DNA of 38,955 nucleotides from an uncultured Muribaculaceae bacterium. GTDB taxonomy: Bacteria; Bacteroidota; Bacteroidia; Bacteroidales; Muribaculaceae. Numbering within the stretch: the stretch's first letter is position 1; each line of letters opens with the position of its first letter. The translations under genes and the position numbers were made by a program. Below, piece after piece: positions 1 through 8,416 of this stretch. The DNA lies in assembly GCA_910579035.1 (NCBI GenBank), contig CAJTSR010000025.1, forward strand, positions 1 through 38,955, given 5' to 3'. The notes beneath the pieces are model-generated. The model was not told the origin of the DNA. It did no database searches and saw only the letters and a list, made by a program, of their open reading frames with translations.

Positions 1-226
1 CACGCGTGCGGAGGTTTTTTTTGTATGCGGAGGCGCAAATGAGAGCTGTCCGACATTCAGAGGCGATATAAAGCACCGGCTTCATATCGGATTTGACGAT
101 CCGTCTGATGCCGTTGGTACGGAAAACTTCATAACCGAAGAGTTCCGACGCGTACGCGATGAAATCAAAGACCAGTTTTACCAACTATACATCACCCGTA
201 TCGCCTCTGATAGAGATACCGACTAA
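1..226 (+). CDS. Low-molecular-weight phosphotyrosine phosphatase / arsenate reductase family protein, C-terminal part
   Basis: This reading frame is open from base 2 to a TAA at 224-226 and has no start in the window, so only about 74 C-terminal residues are visible. The pattern CGGANESCP, then HIGFDDPSDAVGT, then a helix EEFRRVRDEIK matches the C-terminal half of the LMW phosphatase-like arsenate reductase family, where the segment 'C-x-x-A-x-E-x-C-P' and the 'W/GFDDP' loop are conserved. Family members dephosphorylate phosphotyrosine or reduce arsenate through an N-terminal CX5R loop. That loop lies outside the window, so catalytic competence cannot be judged. Family assignment is fairly sure; the substrate is unknown. 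Confidence 0.75.
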   Translation, partial: TRAEVFFVCGGANESCPTFRGDIKHRLHIGFDDPSDAVGTENFITEEFRRVRDEIKDQFYQLYITRIASDRDTD

Positions 227-272
227 ACCATAAGGCAAGCTGATTGTTTTCTCTATGTAAATACTCAGGATT

Positions 273-926
273 ATGCCACGCAAATATCTACTCCTACTGG
301 TGCTTGCGTTTTCCGCCGTCCAGGCGGTATGCGCCCAAAAGTTGCAGCCCGGCCTCGGGGTGCGCGCCTCGATGGAAATAACAATACCATCGGGTGCTTC
401 CGACATGTATAAAACCGGAGCGGGGCTCTCCATAGGCCCTGTATACACACTGCCGGTATACAAAGGTCTGTACTTCGAGCCGGGAGTGCTATTCACGTAC
501 TCCGCCATGAGTTCCAAAGAGCTTATACGCTTCGACGACAACTATTTGTTCGACGGCTCAGCCCAGATATACGGCATGCGGGTGCCGCTCTACTTCGGAT
601 ATAGCTTCCAGCCCACCGACATGCTACGCATAGGGCTATACACCGGTCCGGCGGTCAACTTCAACATCAGCACCCGACAAAATCTTGAGCCCAATTTCGC
701 CCTCGACCCTCCACTTCCCCGCAAGACCATAAATCTTTTCGACCACGGGTGGAAACATGTAGACGTAATGTGGGGCTTCGGCCTCAGCTTCAACATAGCC
801 GACAACTACCAGATAGGAATCAGCGGCGGAGTGGGCATCACACCGCTCGCAAAATTCGGCAACCGGGACAAAAAAGTGCGCATACACCGCAACATCGTGG
901 CTCTCAGCCTCGGCTATTATTTCTGA
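273..926 (+). CDS. Outer-membrane beta-barrel protein (PorT-like / OMP_b-brl family)
   Basis: This is a 217-residue exported protein. It has an N-terminal signal peptide (MPRKYLLLLVLAFSAVQAVCA, cleavage expected after ACA near residue 21). The mature part consists of alternating short aromatic/glycine strands such as GLSIGPVYTLPVYKG, GLYFEPGVLFTY, YGMRVPLYFGYSF and IGISGGVGI. The protein ends in LSLGYYF, a terminal aromatic of the kind that serves as the barrel-assembly signal. This is the usual build of small eight-strand barrels of the Bacteroidetes outer membrane. Nothing identifies a transported substrate or partner. It stands 46 nt downstream of the phosphatase gene and upstream of gltX, and a promoter for gltX lies after it, so it may be a separate unit. 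Confidence 0.8.
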   Translation: MPRKYLLLLVLAFSAVQAVCAQKLQPGLGVRASMEITIPSGASDMYKTGAGLSIGPVYTLPVYKGLYFEPGVLFTYSAMSSKELIRFDDNYLFDGSAQIYGMRVPLYFGYSFQPTDMLRIGLYTGPAVNFNISTRQNLEPNFALDPPLPRKTINLFDHGWKHVDVMWGFGLSFNIADNYQIGISGGVGITPLAKFGNRDKKVRIHRNIVALSLGYYF

Positions 927-945
927 GCCGGCAGATGACGGGCTT

Positions 946-978
946 TTTGCATTTAAGCGGATTATTTCGTATTTTTGC
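946..978 (+). promoter_or_regulatory. Bacteroidetes-type promoter for gltX-waaA
   Basis: A TTTG -33 element at 946-949 is followed after 20 nt by TATTTTTGC at 970-978, a perfect match to the Bacteroidetes TAnnTTTG -7 element. The expected start site near 983-985 gives a leader of about 27 nt before the gltX ATG. Confidence 0.75.
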
Positions 979-1010
979 GACTGTTTAACAAAACCCATCA
1001 TACGATAGCA

Positions 1011-2552
1011 ATGTCGACTCAAAATAGAGAAGTGCGCGTGCGCTTCGCCCCCTCGCCCACTGGCCCGCTTCACATAGGCGGTGTCCGCACAGCCCTTTAC
1101 AACTATCTTTTCGCCCGTCAGCATGGCGGCAAGATGATTCTCCGAATCGAAGATACCGACTCCCAGCGTTTCGTTCCGGGAGCCGAAGACTATATCAACG
1201 AGGCTCTTGCGTGGCTCGGAATAGGCATCGACGAAGGCGTGCGCGAAGGCGGCCCGTACGGACCATACAAGCAGAGCGAACGCCGCGACATATACCGCGA
1301 ACACGTAAAAATGCTTCTCGACGCAGGCAAGGCATACATAGCATTCGACACACCCGCCGAGCTTGAGGCCAAACGCGCCGAGATACCAAACTTCCAGTAC
1401 GACGCATCGACTCGCATGTCGATGCGTAACTCCCTGTCGATGCAGGCAGAAGAGGTGCAGGCGCTTATCGACGCAGGCAACCAGTACGTGGTTCGCTTCA
1501 AAATAGAGCCGGGCCGCGACGTGGAGGTACACGACATGCTTCGCGGACTTGTGACCATAAAGAGCGACATTCTCGACGACAAGGTACTCTACAAAAGTGC
1601 CGACGACCTGCCCACATACCATCTTGCCAATATCGTCGACGACCACCTGATGAAGATTTCGCACGTTATCCGAGGCGAAGAATGGCTTCCGTCCGCTCCC
1701 CTGCACGTACTGCTCTACGAGGCTTTCGGCTGGGCTGACACAGCGCCCGAGTTCGTGCACCTCCCGCTGCTACTCAAACCCGACGGCAAGGGCAAACTCA
1801 GCAAACGCGACGGCGACCGCCTCGGTTTCCCCGTATTCCCCCTCGAATGGCACGACCCCAAGAGCGGCGAAACATCGCGCGGATACCGCGAGAGCGGCTA
1901 CCTGCCGCAGGCCGTGGTCAACTTCCTCGCACTGCTCGGCTGGAATCCGGGCGACGACACCGAAGTGATGGGTATCGACGAACTTATTGCAAAATTCTCA
2001 TTCGACCACTGCTCGCGTTCGGGTGCCAAATTCGCATTCGACAAAGGCAAATGGTTCAACCACACATATCTGCAAAACATACCCGACGCAGAGCTTGCCG
2101 AGCTGTTCAAGCCGGTACTCAAAGCCCACGAAATTGACCCGGCTGCATTCTCCGACAGCTACATAGCAGCTGCTGCCGGAATGGTGAAAAGCCGCATCAA
2201 TTTTGTAAGCGACCTTTGGGACAACGCCCGCTTCTTCTTTGCCGCACCGACAGAATACGACCCCAAGGCCGTGAAAAAACGTTGGAGCGCCGAAATGCCG
2301 GCAATCATGACAGCTTTGGCGGAACTTCTTGCGGCTGAACCGTCGTTTGTATCGGCCGAACTCGAACCGCGCGTGCTCGCATGGATAGAGCAGAACGGCT
2401 ACCACCTCGGCAATGTTATGAACGCATTCCGCCTTGCTGTTGTAGGCGAATGCAAGGGTCCCCACATGTTCGACATAACAGAACTTATAGGCAAGGACGA
2501 AACTATCGCCCGCATCAAAGCCGCCGTAGAACGAATCCAACCTGCTGAATGA
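1011..2552 (+). CDS. gltX: Glutamyl-tRNA synthetase (class I, discriminating type expected)
   Basis: The enzyme charges tRNA-Glu with glutamate using ATP in the cytoplasm. The 513-residue protein opens with VRVRFAPSPTGPLHIGG, the class I signature with its HIGH-like motif at residues 21-24. It carries the KMSKS-equivalent KLSKR at 262-266, followed by DGDR. The length is normal for the family. The frame could be extended upstream to a TTG at 975, but that codon lies inside the -7 promoter element, so the ATG at 1011 is the start. The stop overlaps the start of waaA by 4 nt (ATGA), so the two are translationally coupled. Confidence 0.97.
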   Translation: MSTQNREVRVRFAPSPTGPLHIGGVRTALYNYLFARQHGGKMILRIEDTDSQRFVPGAEDYINEALAWLGIGIDEGVREGGPYGPYKQSERRDIYREHVKMLLDAGKAYIAFDTPAELEAKRAEIPNFQYDASTRMSMRNSLSMQAEEVQALIDAGNQYVVRFKIEPGRDVEVHDMLRGLVTIKSDILDDKVLYKSADDLPTYHLANIVDDHLMKISHVIRGEEWLPSAPLHVLLYEAFGWADTAPEFVHLPLLLKPDGKGKLSKRDGDRLGFPVFPLEWHDPKSGETSRGYRESGYLPQAVVNFLALLGWNPGDDTEVMGIDELIAKFSFDHCSRSGAKFAFDKGKWFNHTYLQNIPDAELAELFKPVLKAHEIDPAAFSDSYIAAAAGMVKSRINFVSDLWDNARFFFAAPTEYDPKAVKKRWSAEMPAIMTALAELLAAEPSFVSAELEPRVLAWIEQNGYHLGNVMNAFRLAVVGECKGPHMFDITELIGKDETIARIKAAVERIQPAE

Positions 2553-3808
2553 ATCCAGCATATAACGCCGGCATAGGACTTTACATCGGAGCGGCGCATA
2601 TAGCCGCCATAGGCTCAGCCAAAGTCCGCCATATGCTCGACGGACAAAAAGAAACTTTCGAGCGCCTGCGCCGTTTCAGAAGCGCACTGGCGCCCGAAGG
2701 CTTCGACGTATGGTTCCACGCAGCCTCGCTCGGAGAATTCGAGCAGGCTCGTCCGATAATAGAAAGACTTCTGCAAAAATACCCCGACAAAAAGATTCTC
2801 GTAAGTTTCTTTTCGCCGTCGGGCTACGAAGTACGGTGCAACTACAATCCCAAAGTGGCCGTGGTGTACCTGCCATTCGATATGCCGCACCTTGTGAAGC
2901 GCTTCCTTGACGAAGCCTCGCCGCGTATGGCCATATTCGTGAAATATGAATTCTGGGGAAATTATCTGACCGAACTTAAACGCCGAGGAATACCCACATA
3001 CATAATATCGGCCATATTCAGGCCCACACAGCGGTTTTTCAAGAAATGGGGCGGCTCGTTCCGGGCATTGCTCTCGCTCTACGACCGCCTGTACGTTCAG
3101 GACGAAAATTCCCGACAACTGCTTGAATCGGCAGGCATACACCGCGTGACCGTGGCCGGCGACACACGCTTCGACCGCGTGACGGCAATACGTGCAGGCC
3201 GACGCTCCGTTCCCGAGATAGAATCGTTTGTCGAAAACTCGCCGTTCACACTTGTGGCCGGCAGCAGCTGGGAACGCGACGAAAACGTATACATACCGTG
3301 GCTCAAGGCGAACCCTGACGTCCGCGCCATAATAGCGCCGCACGAGTTCGACAGCCACCGTCTTCAGAGCCTGCGCCACCACCTCGGCAAAGGCCACACT
3401 CTGCTGCTCTCCGAGCTGAAAAACATATTATCGGCAGGCAATCCCGTACCGGCATCGGCCAGATACATAATCATAGATTGTTTCGGCCTTTTGAGCAGCC
3501 TCTACGCTTATGCCGACGCCGCATATGTCGGCGGAGGATTCGGCGTTGGCATACACAATATCAACGAGGCTGCAGTATACGGCATACCGGTAATATTCGG
3601 GCCAAATCACGGCAAATTTATCGAAGCTCGCGAACTGCTGCAATGCGGAGGGGCACGCTGCATAGACTCTCGTGAAACACTCGCATCAGCGCTCGACTCA
3701 CTGAGCCGCGACACCTCCCTGCGCCTGTCGGCCGGCAAAGCCGCCGGCGAGTATATAGCCGCCCATGTAGGAGCGTCCGACATAATAATGGGCGACCTCT
3801 TTCCTTAG
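2549..3808 (+). CDS. waaA: 3-deoxy-D-manno-octulosonic acid (Kdo) transferase
   Basis: WaaA adds Kdo from CMP-Kdo to lipid IVA at the cytoplasmic face of the inner membrane, an early step of LPS core synthesis. The 419-residue protein has an N-terminal hydrophobic anchor (about 7-22). It then has the family signature WFHAASLGEFEQARP, containing the catalytic-base glutamate, followed by LVSFFSPSGYE. The C-terminal GT-B half includes YVGGGFGVGIHNINEAAVYG and VIFGPNHGKF, the CMP-Kdo binding region. The start ATG overlaps the gltX stop. The TAG stop at 3806-3808 is partly inside the left end of a long palindromic element, which may serve as the operon's terminator. Confidence 0.93.
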   Translation: MNPAYNAGIGLYIGAAHIAAIGSAKVRHMLDGQKETFERLRRFRSALAPEGFDVWFHAASLGEFEQARPIIERLLQKYPDKKILVSFFSPSGYEVRCNYNPKVAVVYLPFDMPHLVKRFLDEASPRMAIFVKYEFWGNYLTELKRRGIPTYIISAIFRPTQRFFKKWGGSFRALLSLYDRLYVQDENSRQLLESAGIHRVTVAGDTRFDRVTAIRAGRRSVPEIESFVENSPFTLVAGSSWERDENVYIPWLKANPDVRAIIAPHEFDSHRLQSLRHHLGKGHTLLLSELKNILSAGNPVPASARYIIIDCFGLLSSLYAYADAAYVGGGFGVGIHNINEAAVYGIPVIFGPNHGKFIEARELLQCGGARCIDSRETLASALDSLSRDTSLRLSAGKAAGEYIAAHVGASDIIMGDLFP

Positions 3809-3970
3809 AGCATGTTTACTTTTAACTCTATGAAATCTTTAGAAGCTTTTTCGGCCTGTTTCAAGCTTTCATTCAGTAGTTATGGAACCCCATAACTCCT
3901 TCATTCAATCTCAAAACATACTCGAAAAATCATTCTAAATCTTAACATAAGCCAAAAGTAAACATACTCT
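3807..3970. repeat. Long imperfect palindrome, element A (164 bp)
   Basis: The left end AGAGCATGTTTACTTTT at 3807-3823 is matched by an inverted copy at 3954-3970 with one mismatch near the end. The two halves remain similar inwards: a TTTTTCG block occurs in both arms, and the centre contains AGTTATGG facing CCATAACT. The whole stretch could therefore fold as one long interrupted hairpin. It begins inside the waaA stop codon. Three other loci in this window (6237, 20259 and 21168) share its terminal sequence. It may act as a terminator or be a small mobile palindrome; no coding content. Confidence 0.7.
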
Positions 3971-3996
3971 TAAATAATATCTGTCAAAAAAACACC

Positions 3997-4893
3997 ATGA
4001 TTAAAGTTGGCATATACGGTCCTGAACAGATCGACAGTCCCAAACGCAAACAGCTGCTACGCCTTCTGCTGCGCCACCCTGACGTTGACCTTCGCGCCGT
4101 TGCCTCTCCCGCAGGGAACGCCGTCCCGCTGGCAGAACTGCACCCGGTATATGCCGGAGAAACCAAACTAACACTCGAACGCGAGCTGAGAATCGACAAT
4201 CTCGACGTGCTGTTCGTGATTGACGAAAGCAACCTTACCAACGAAATTTTAGCCAAGTACGAAAACGACCCAGAATTCCGGCTCATACTACTGGGAGATT
4301 GTCCCAAAACCCTGCGGGAAAAATCTGGCCTCGTATACGGCTTTCCTGAGTACAAACGCAAGGAACTTGTTCGCGGCGCAAGAGGGGCTTGCAGCCCCAC
4401 ACCCGAAGCGCTGTTGATAGAGCTTGCCCTATTCCCTTTGGCAAAAAAAGGTCTTGTGGAAGCTCCTGTTGACATAGAGCTTGCATCGGCAAGACAGAAT
4501 GGAGCAGACGCCTCAGCTGAGGCTCGCGCCATACTCACAGAACTTCAAGGCACACTGAATGTGCCAATCAAGGCCGCCGACAAGCCACAGCCGCCTTTCG
4601 ACCGCATAGACCTTCACGCCACCATGGACTGCCCTCTCGCCATTGATGAGGTACACCGCATATACGAGGAGGCATACGAAGACCACAACTTCACCTACGT
4701 GGTAACGGGTCGAGAAGGTATCGACGAAGACCTGCGCGGAAGCAACAAATGCCTCATACAGCTATATGCAGAGGGCAACAAACTACATGTCAGGGCATCT
4801 ATCGACGCCCTGACACGCGGAGTGACCGGCAATGCCGTCCACATAATGAATCTGCTCTTCGGCCTTTACGAACGCACCGGCCTTTCAATATAG
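3997..4893 (+). CDS. Divergent N-acetyl-gamma-glutamyl-phosphate reductase (ArgC)-like protein
   Basis: The 298-residue protein aligns by eye along its length with Bacteroidetes ArgC: MIKVGIYG, LLLRHPDVDL, YAGET, VYGFPEYKR, ACSPTPEALLIELALFPLAKKG, a KCLIQL strand, and the end LTRGVTGNAVHIMNLLFGL. A cysteine (C132) sits where the catalytic Cys of NPGC is expected. However, the glycine-rich NADP loop (normally GxGYxGxEL) is replaced by GPEQIDSPKR. The GSTGAG-type segment reads ASARQNGADAS, and the histidine-containing HRHVPE segment is missing. ArgC catalyses the third step of arginine synthesis; this copy looks catalytically impaired or repurposed. It converges on maeB with no gap between the stops. 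Homology fairly sure, activity doubtful. Confidence 0.7.
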   Translation: MIKVGIYGPEQIDSPKRKQLLRLLLRHPDVDLRAVASPAGNAVPLAELHPVYAGETKLTLERELRIDNLDVLFVIDESNLTNEILAKYENDPEFRLILLGDCPKTLREKSGLVYGFPEYKRKELVRGARGACSPTPEALLIELALFPLAKKGLVEAPVDIELASARQNGADASAEARAILTELQGTLNVPIKAADKPQPPFDRIDLHATMDCPLAIDEVHRIYEEAYEDHNFTYVVTGREGIDEDLRGSNKCLIQLYAEGNKLHVRASIDALTRGVTGNAVHIMNLLFGLYERTGLSI

Positions 4894-6222
4894 CTAACTT
4901 GCCCTTGACGCGAGAAATTCGCGCATATGGGTGTCCGTATCAGCCACGTATCGTTTGAGCGCCGAGCCGTAACGAGCCAAATCGGCAATCGGCATCTGCG
5001 CCACACCGCTTTCTGCAGCAGCTTCTGCCACTGCCGGAGCCACCACCGCGAGCAGACGCCTGTCGAATGGCTTAGGCAGTATGTAATCAGGCCCGAACAC
5101 AAGATTTTCGTCCGGGTACAGCTCTTTCAGCTCCTTTGTGACAGGCTCGCAGACAAGTTCAGCAATGGCATGTGCTGCGGCAATCTTCATCTGCTCGTTT
5201 ATAGCCGAAGCCCTGCAATCGAGCGCCCCACGGAATATGTAGGGGAATCCCAGCACGTTGTTTATCTGGTTGGGATAATCGCTACGGCCGGTTGCGTAGA
5301 CCAAATCCGAGCGGGTGGCAAGAGCCGTGTCGCGCGCTATCTCAGGATCGGGATTGGCAAGGGCAAAAACGATGGGACGCTCCGCCATAGAGGCAAGCAT
5401 ATCGGGCGTCACCACATCGGCAACCGAAAGGCCAAGGAATGCGTCGGCACCGCGCATGGCGTCGGCAAGCGAGCGCATACCGTTGTCGGCCACGGCAAAC
5501 TGTTCTTTCTGCTTGTTCAGCCCGGGGCGCCCCTTGTATATGACGCCACGGCTGTCGCACATCACGATATTATCCTCCGACACTCCTAAACCGACAAGCA
5601 GGCGCGAACAAGCTATGGCTGCCGCACCGGCGCCATTTACAACGAGGCGAATGTCGGAAATATTCTTACGCTGCACTTTCACCGCATTCAGCATTGCCGC
5701 CCCGACAATCACAGCCGTTCCGTGCTGGTCGTCGTGCATCACAGGAACACGGCAGGTATCAACCAAACCTTTTTCTATCTCGAAGCACTCCGGAGCCTTG
5801 ATGTCCTCAAGATTTATGCCCCCGAAACTTGGCTCGAGCGCACGCACTATCGATATGAACTTGGCAGGGTCGGTTTCGTCTATTTCCAAATCGACAGCGT
5901 TGAGGCCTGCAAAAATTTTGAACAACAAAGCCTTGCCTTCCATAACTGGCTTAGATGCCGCCGCGCCGATATTACCGAGGCCGAGCACCGCCGTGCCGTT
6001 GGATATAACGGCCACGGTATTTCCCCGCCCGGTATATTTATAGGCATTGTCGGCGTTATTCGCTATTTCAAGGCAAGGGAACGCCACGCCCGGCGAGTAC
6101 GCCAGCGATAAATCTTCAGGAGTCGAAAATGGCTTGGTAGGCACTATCTCTATTTTGCCGGGGCGCGGATAGCGATGGTATGCAAGAGCACGCGCCTTGT
6201 CGGAACTTAGTATCTTCTTCAT
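4894..6222 (-). CDS. maeB: NADP-dependent malic enzyme, MaeB-type catalytic part without phosphotransacetylase domain
   Basis: It decarboxylates malate to pyruvate with NAD(P) reduction. The 442 residues follow the malic-enzyme half of MaeB closely: GKIEIVPTKPFSTPEDLSLAYSPGVA, YKYTGRGNTVAVISNGTAVL, GGINLEDIKAPECF, the DDQHGTA metal site, the Rossmann segment VVNGAGAAAIACSRLL, and GRSDYPNQINNVLGFP. MaeB proteins are commonly about 760 residues with a C-terminal phosphate-acetyltransferase-like domain. Here the protein stops (HMREFLASRAS) exactly at the domain border with no remnant beyond, because the convergent ArgC-like gene begins immediately. I see no clear TAnnTTTG promoter upstream; a short palindrome (6237-6271) occupies that space. 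Confidence 0.92.
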   Translation of the reverse strand: MKKILSSDKARALAYHRYPRPGKIEIVPTKPFSTPEDLSLAYSPGVAFPCLEIANNADNAYKYTGRGNTVAVISNGTAVLGLGNIGAAASKPVMEGKALLFKIFAGLNAVDLEIDETDPAKFISIVRALEPSFGGINLEDIKAPECFEIEKGLVDTCRVPVMHDDQHGTAVIVGAAMLNAVKVQRKNISDIRLVVNGAGAAAIACSRLLVGLGVSEDNIVMCDSRGVIYKGRPGLNKQKEQFAVADNGMRSLADAMRGADAFLGLSVADVVTPDMLASMAERPIVFALANPDPEIARDTALATRSDLVYATGRSDYPNQINNVLGFPYIFRGALDCRASAINEQMKIAAAHAIAELVCEPVTKELKELYPDENLVFGPDYILPKPFDRRLLAVVAPAVAEAAAESGVAQMPIADLARYGSALKRYVADTDTHMREFLASRAS

Positions 6223-6236
6223 AAAAACATAGTTTT

Positions 6237-6271
6237 AGAGAGTGTTTAATAATATCTGTTAAACGCACTCT
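6237..6271. repeat. Short palindrome, element B
   Basis: AGAGAGTGTTTAA at 6237-6249 faces TTAAACGCACTCT at 6259-6271, with the spacer TAATATCTG between them. The outer AGAG and inner GTTTAA parts pair. The terminal sequence matches elements A, C and D. The block AATAATATCTGT at 6248-6259 is also present just outside the right end of element A (3973-3984), so the two loci share more than the end sequence. It lies upstream of maeB and downstream of the GH51 gene's terminator. Confidence 0.55.
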
Positions 6272-6287
6272 TATATAAAACACACAA

Positions 6288-6320
6288 AGCGGCCTCCCGG
6301 TTTTATGACGGAAGGCCGCT
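6288..6320 (-). terminator. Hairpin terminator after the GH51 gene
   Basis: AGCGGCCTCCCG at 6288-6299 pairs with CGGAAGGCCGCT at 6309-6320 with one mismatch. Read leftward, the stem is followed by a T-rich run (TTTGTGTGTTTTATA). It lies 14 nt past the end of the arabinofuranosidase gene. Confidence 0.65.
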
Positions 6321-6334
6321 CCGTGGGCGATTAT

Positions 6335-8311
6335 TTACTGCACAGGAATGCGGTATAGAGCGAATGTGCGCGGAGCCACAGTAAACGAAAGTCGGGCACT
6401 GCGTTTCTCCACTGCCGGGGCGGCGATTACAGATTCGCCAAGCATATCTGCCGAATAGTAGTTGGCATCAGGATCAGATGTCGGACCCATAGCGACACAC
6501 TCCACTGAGCCAAGAACAGCCTTCTTGGGCAGCTTGTCAAGTATTATCTCGAAAGGAGCCGCCTCTTTATTGATATTCACTATCTTGACTATATATGTGT
6601 CGGTATCGGCATCGAACACCGCCGAAGCATATAGGCCGTCCTGCCCTGTGAGAGGCTTGCCGTCGGCCAGAAGCGAGGCCACGTTGGTACCCTTGTTGCG
6701 TGCATACATGCGCTGCACGAAATAGCTTGCGGTAAGATTGACGGTGTCGCCGTTGAACCATACCATGTCGGGACGCCACTGCCAGCCTTCTTCGTGAGCC
6801 AAAAGAGGCGCATAGGTAGCCATCTGCACGATGTCGGCATTACGTTCGAGTCCTGTCATAAAAGCAGCTTCGAGCAGCGATGCGTCAAAGTGGTTGAACT
6901 TGCGTCCACGTGGGTGGCAGGCATACTCTCCTGCAAACACCTTGGGCCCGCGACGGTCGTAGTTGTCATATCTTGCGGCATTGTCGCGGAACCATTCAGC
7001 CGACTGGTAATAGTGCTCGTCGACAAGGTCGGCCCCGAGGCGGCGCATCTCAGGCCAAAGATAGTCGAAATGCTTGCCGTCGGCCGACGGACCTGACGAA
7101 CCCACTATCTTGATTTCGGGGTGTGCCTTACGAAGCGCTTTAACAAAGGGTTCGAGGCGCTCCACGTATTCAGGCCCCCACTGTTCGTTGCCTATGGCAA
7201 GGAATTTGAGATTGAAAGGCTCGGGGTGTCCCATCGAGGCACGCAGGCCGCCCCATGTGGTGTTGGTGTCACCATTGGCAAACTCGATAAGATCGATGGC
7301 GTCCTGTATATATTCGTCGAGGCTGTCGACAGGCACCTGCACCTTCGGGTCGGGATTCTCATACTGGCACACCATGCCCACATTCAGCACGGGCAACGGC
7401 TCGGCACCAATTTCTTCGGCAAACAGGAAATATTCGTAGAAACCGAGGCCGTAGCTTTGGTAATAATCAGGCGAGAAACGGTGCTGGAACTCAAACTGCC
7501 AGCGGTTGATATTCAAGGGGCGGTTCTCAACCGGACCCACGGTGTTCTTCCACTGGTAACGGTCGGGGATTTCAGTACCTTCAACTATGCAACCGCCGGG
7601 AAAACGGAGCAGTCCGGGCTTTATGTCGGCCAATGCTGTGGCGATATCTTTTCGCAGACCGTTCTCGTGGCCATTCCACGTGTCGACGGGAAACAGCGAT
7701 ACATGGTCAATGTCGACACTTCCTGCGGGATTTTTCTCAAGGAACACGCGCAGCACACCTTTCGACACCGACTTACCGGGCACAAGGTTGGCTGTGTATT
7801 TGCTCCAGCCGGCCTTGTCGACATTGATTTTGGCTGATGCCACAACCATCGACTCGCCTTTTGACGCCGGATCGACGAGTTCCACGCGTATCGTTGCCGG
7901 GCCGCTTTGGCCGTGGCGTCCGTAGACTGAAAAACGGTACTCCTCGCCTTTCTTGAACGAAACGCCGAAGAATCCTTCGTTCTGCAAGCCCGTATGCTTG
8001 CTGTTGTGCGGCTCCTGCGCAAGGGTGACATACCTCGGATTGCGCTCGAATGGCCCGCCGGATTCGGCCACACTCACCTTTCCGAAAGGTATCCAGCCGG
8101 TAAGGGCATTTGGGAACTCAAAAGAGCGGTTTTTAATTTTTTCGGCATATAATCCTCCGTCGGCGGCATAGTTAATATCTTCAAAGAACAAGCCGTACAT
8201 AGTAGGCTGCACAGGCGCACCGTCTTTGGAGGCATCGAGCTTCAGCACCGTGGGTACAGATGCGGCAGCACTGATGGCACAGCATATGGCGGCAATAGCA
8301 AGTTTTCGCAT
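6335..8311 (-). CDS. Secreted alpha-L-arabinofuranosidase, glycoside hydrolase family 51
   Basis: It releases terminal arabinofuranosyl residues from arabinoxylan, arabinan or arabinogalactan. The 658-residue protein has a signal peptide (residues 1 to about 18). It then has the family opening PTMYGLFFEDINYAADGGLYAE, an inserted CBM4/9-like beta-sandwich (about 60-205, ending IDHVSLFP), and a (beta/alpha)8 catalytic domain with LLRFPGGCIVEG. The acid/base glutamate is E376 in LAIGNEQWG and the nucleophile is E462 in VFAGEYACH. A C-terminal beta domain closes the protein. The signal peptide suggests a periplasmic or secreted location. No SusC/SusD pair or hybrid two-component sensor is adjacent, so it is not inside an obvious polysaccharide utilisation locus. 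Two -7 elements lie upstream. Confidence 0.93.
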   Translation of the reverse strand: MRKLAIAAICCAISAAASVPTVLKLDASKDGAPVQPTMYGLFFEDINYAADGGLYAEKIKNRSFEFPNALTGWIPFGKVSVAESGGPFERNPRYVTLAQEPHNSKHTGLQNEGFFGVSFKKGEEYRFSVYGRHGQSGPATIRVELVDPASKGESMVVASAKINVDKAGWSKYTANLVPGKSVSKGVLRVFLEKNPAGSVDIDHVSLFPVDTWNGHENGLRKDIATALADIKPGLLRFPGGCIVEGTEIPDRYQWKNTVGPVENRPLNINRWQFEFQHRFSPDYYQSYGLGFYEYFLFAEEIGAEPLPVLNVGMVCQYENPDPKVQVPVDSLDEYIQDAIDLIEFANGDTNTTWGGLRASMGHPEPFNLKFLAIGNEQWGPEYVERLEPFVKALRKAHPEIKIVGSSGPSADGKHFDYLWPEMRRLGADLVDEHYYQSAEWFRDNAARYDNYDRRGPKVFAGEYACHPRGRKFNHFDASLLEAAFMTGLERNADIVQMATYAPLLAHEEGWQWRPDMVWFNGDTVNLTASYFVQRMYARNKGTNVASLLADGKPLTGQDGLYASAVFDADTDTYIVKIVNINKEAAPFEIILDKLPKKAVLGSVECVAMGPTSDPDANYYSADMLGESVIAAPAVEKRSARLSFTVAPRTFALYRIPVQ

Positions 8312-8352
8312 AAATAATGGGGTATGGTTATAAGGAATTAAGATTAATCACG

Positions 8353-8380
8353 GCAAAAATACAACCGTACGACAAAAATA
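8353..8380 (-). promoter_or_regulatory. Promoter region for the GH51 gene
   Basis: On the minus strand there are two TAnnTTTG-type -7 elements: TATTTTTGC (complement of 8353-8361) and TATTTTTG (complement of 8373-8380). The nearer one ends 41 nt before the ATG. No convincing -33 element accompanies either. Confidence 0.55.
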
Positions 8381-8416
8381 CGAAAATATACCGACATTCC
8401 ACTCAACGAGGTGTTT

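Noticed and set aside
975..1010. TTG-initiated N-terminal extension of gltX
   Set aside because: The TTG lies inside the -7 promoter element, and the conserved protein starts after the ATG at 1011.
636..1760. Long minus-strand open frame (374 codons) opposite the barrel gene and gltX
   Set aside because: It is antisense to two well-supported genes, has no family signature, and results from the codon bias of gltX.
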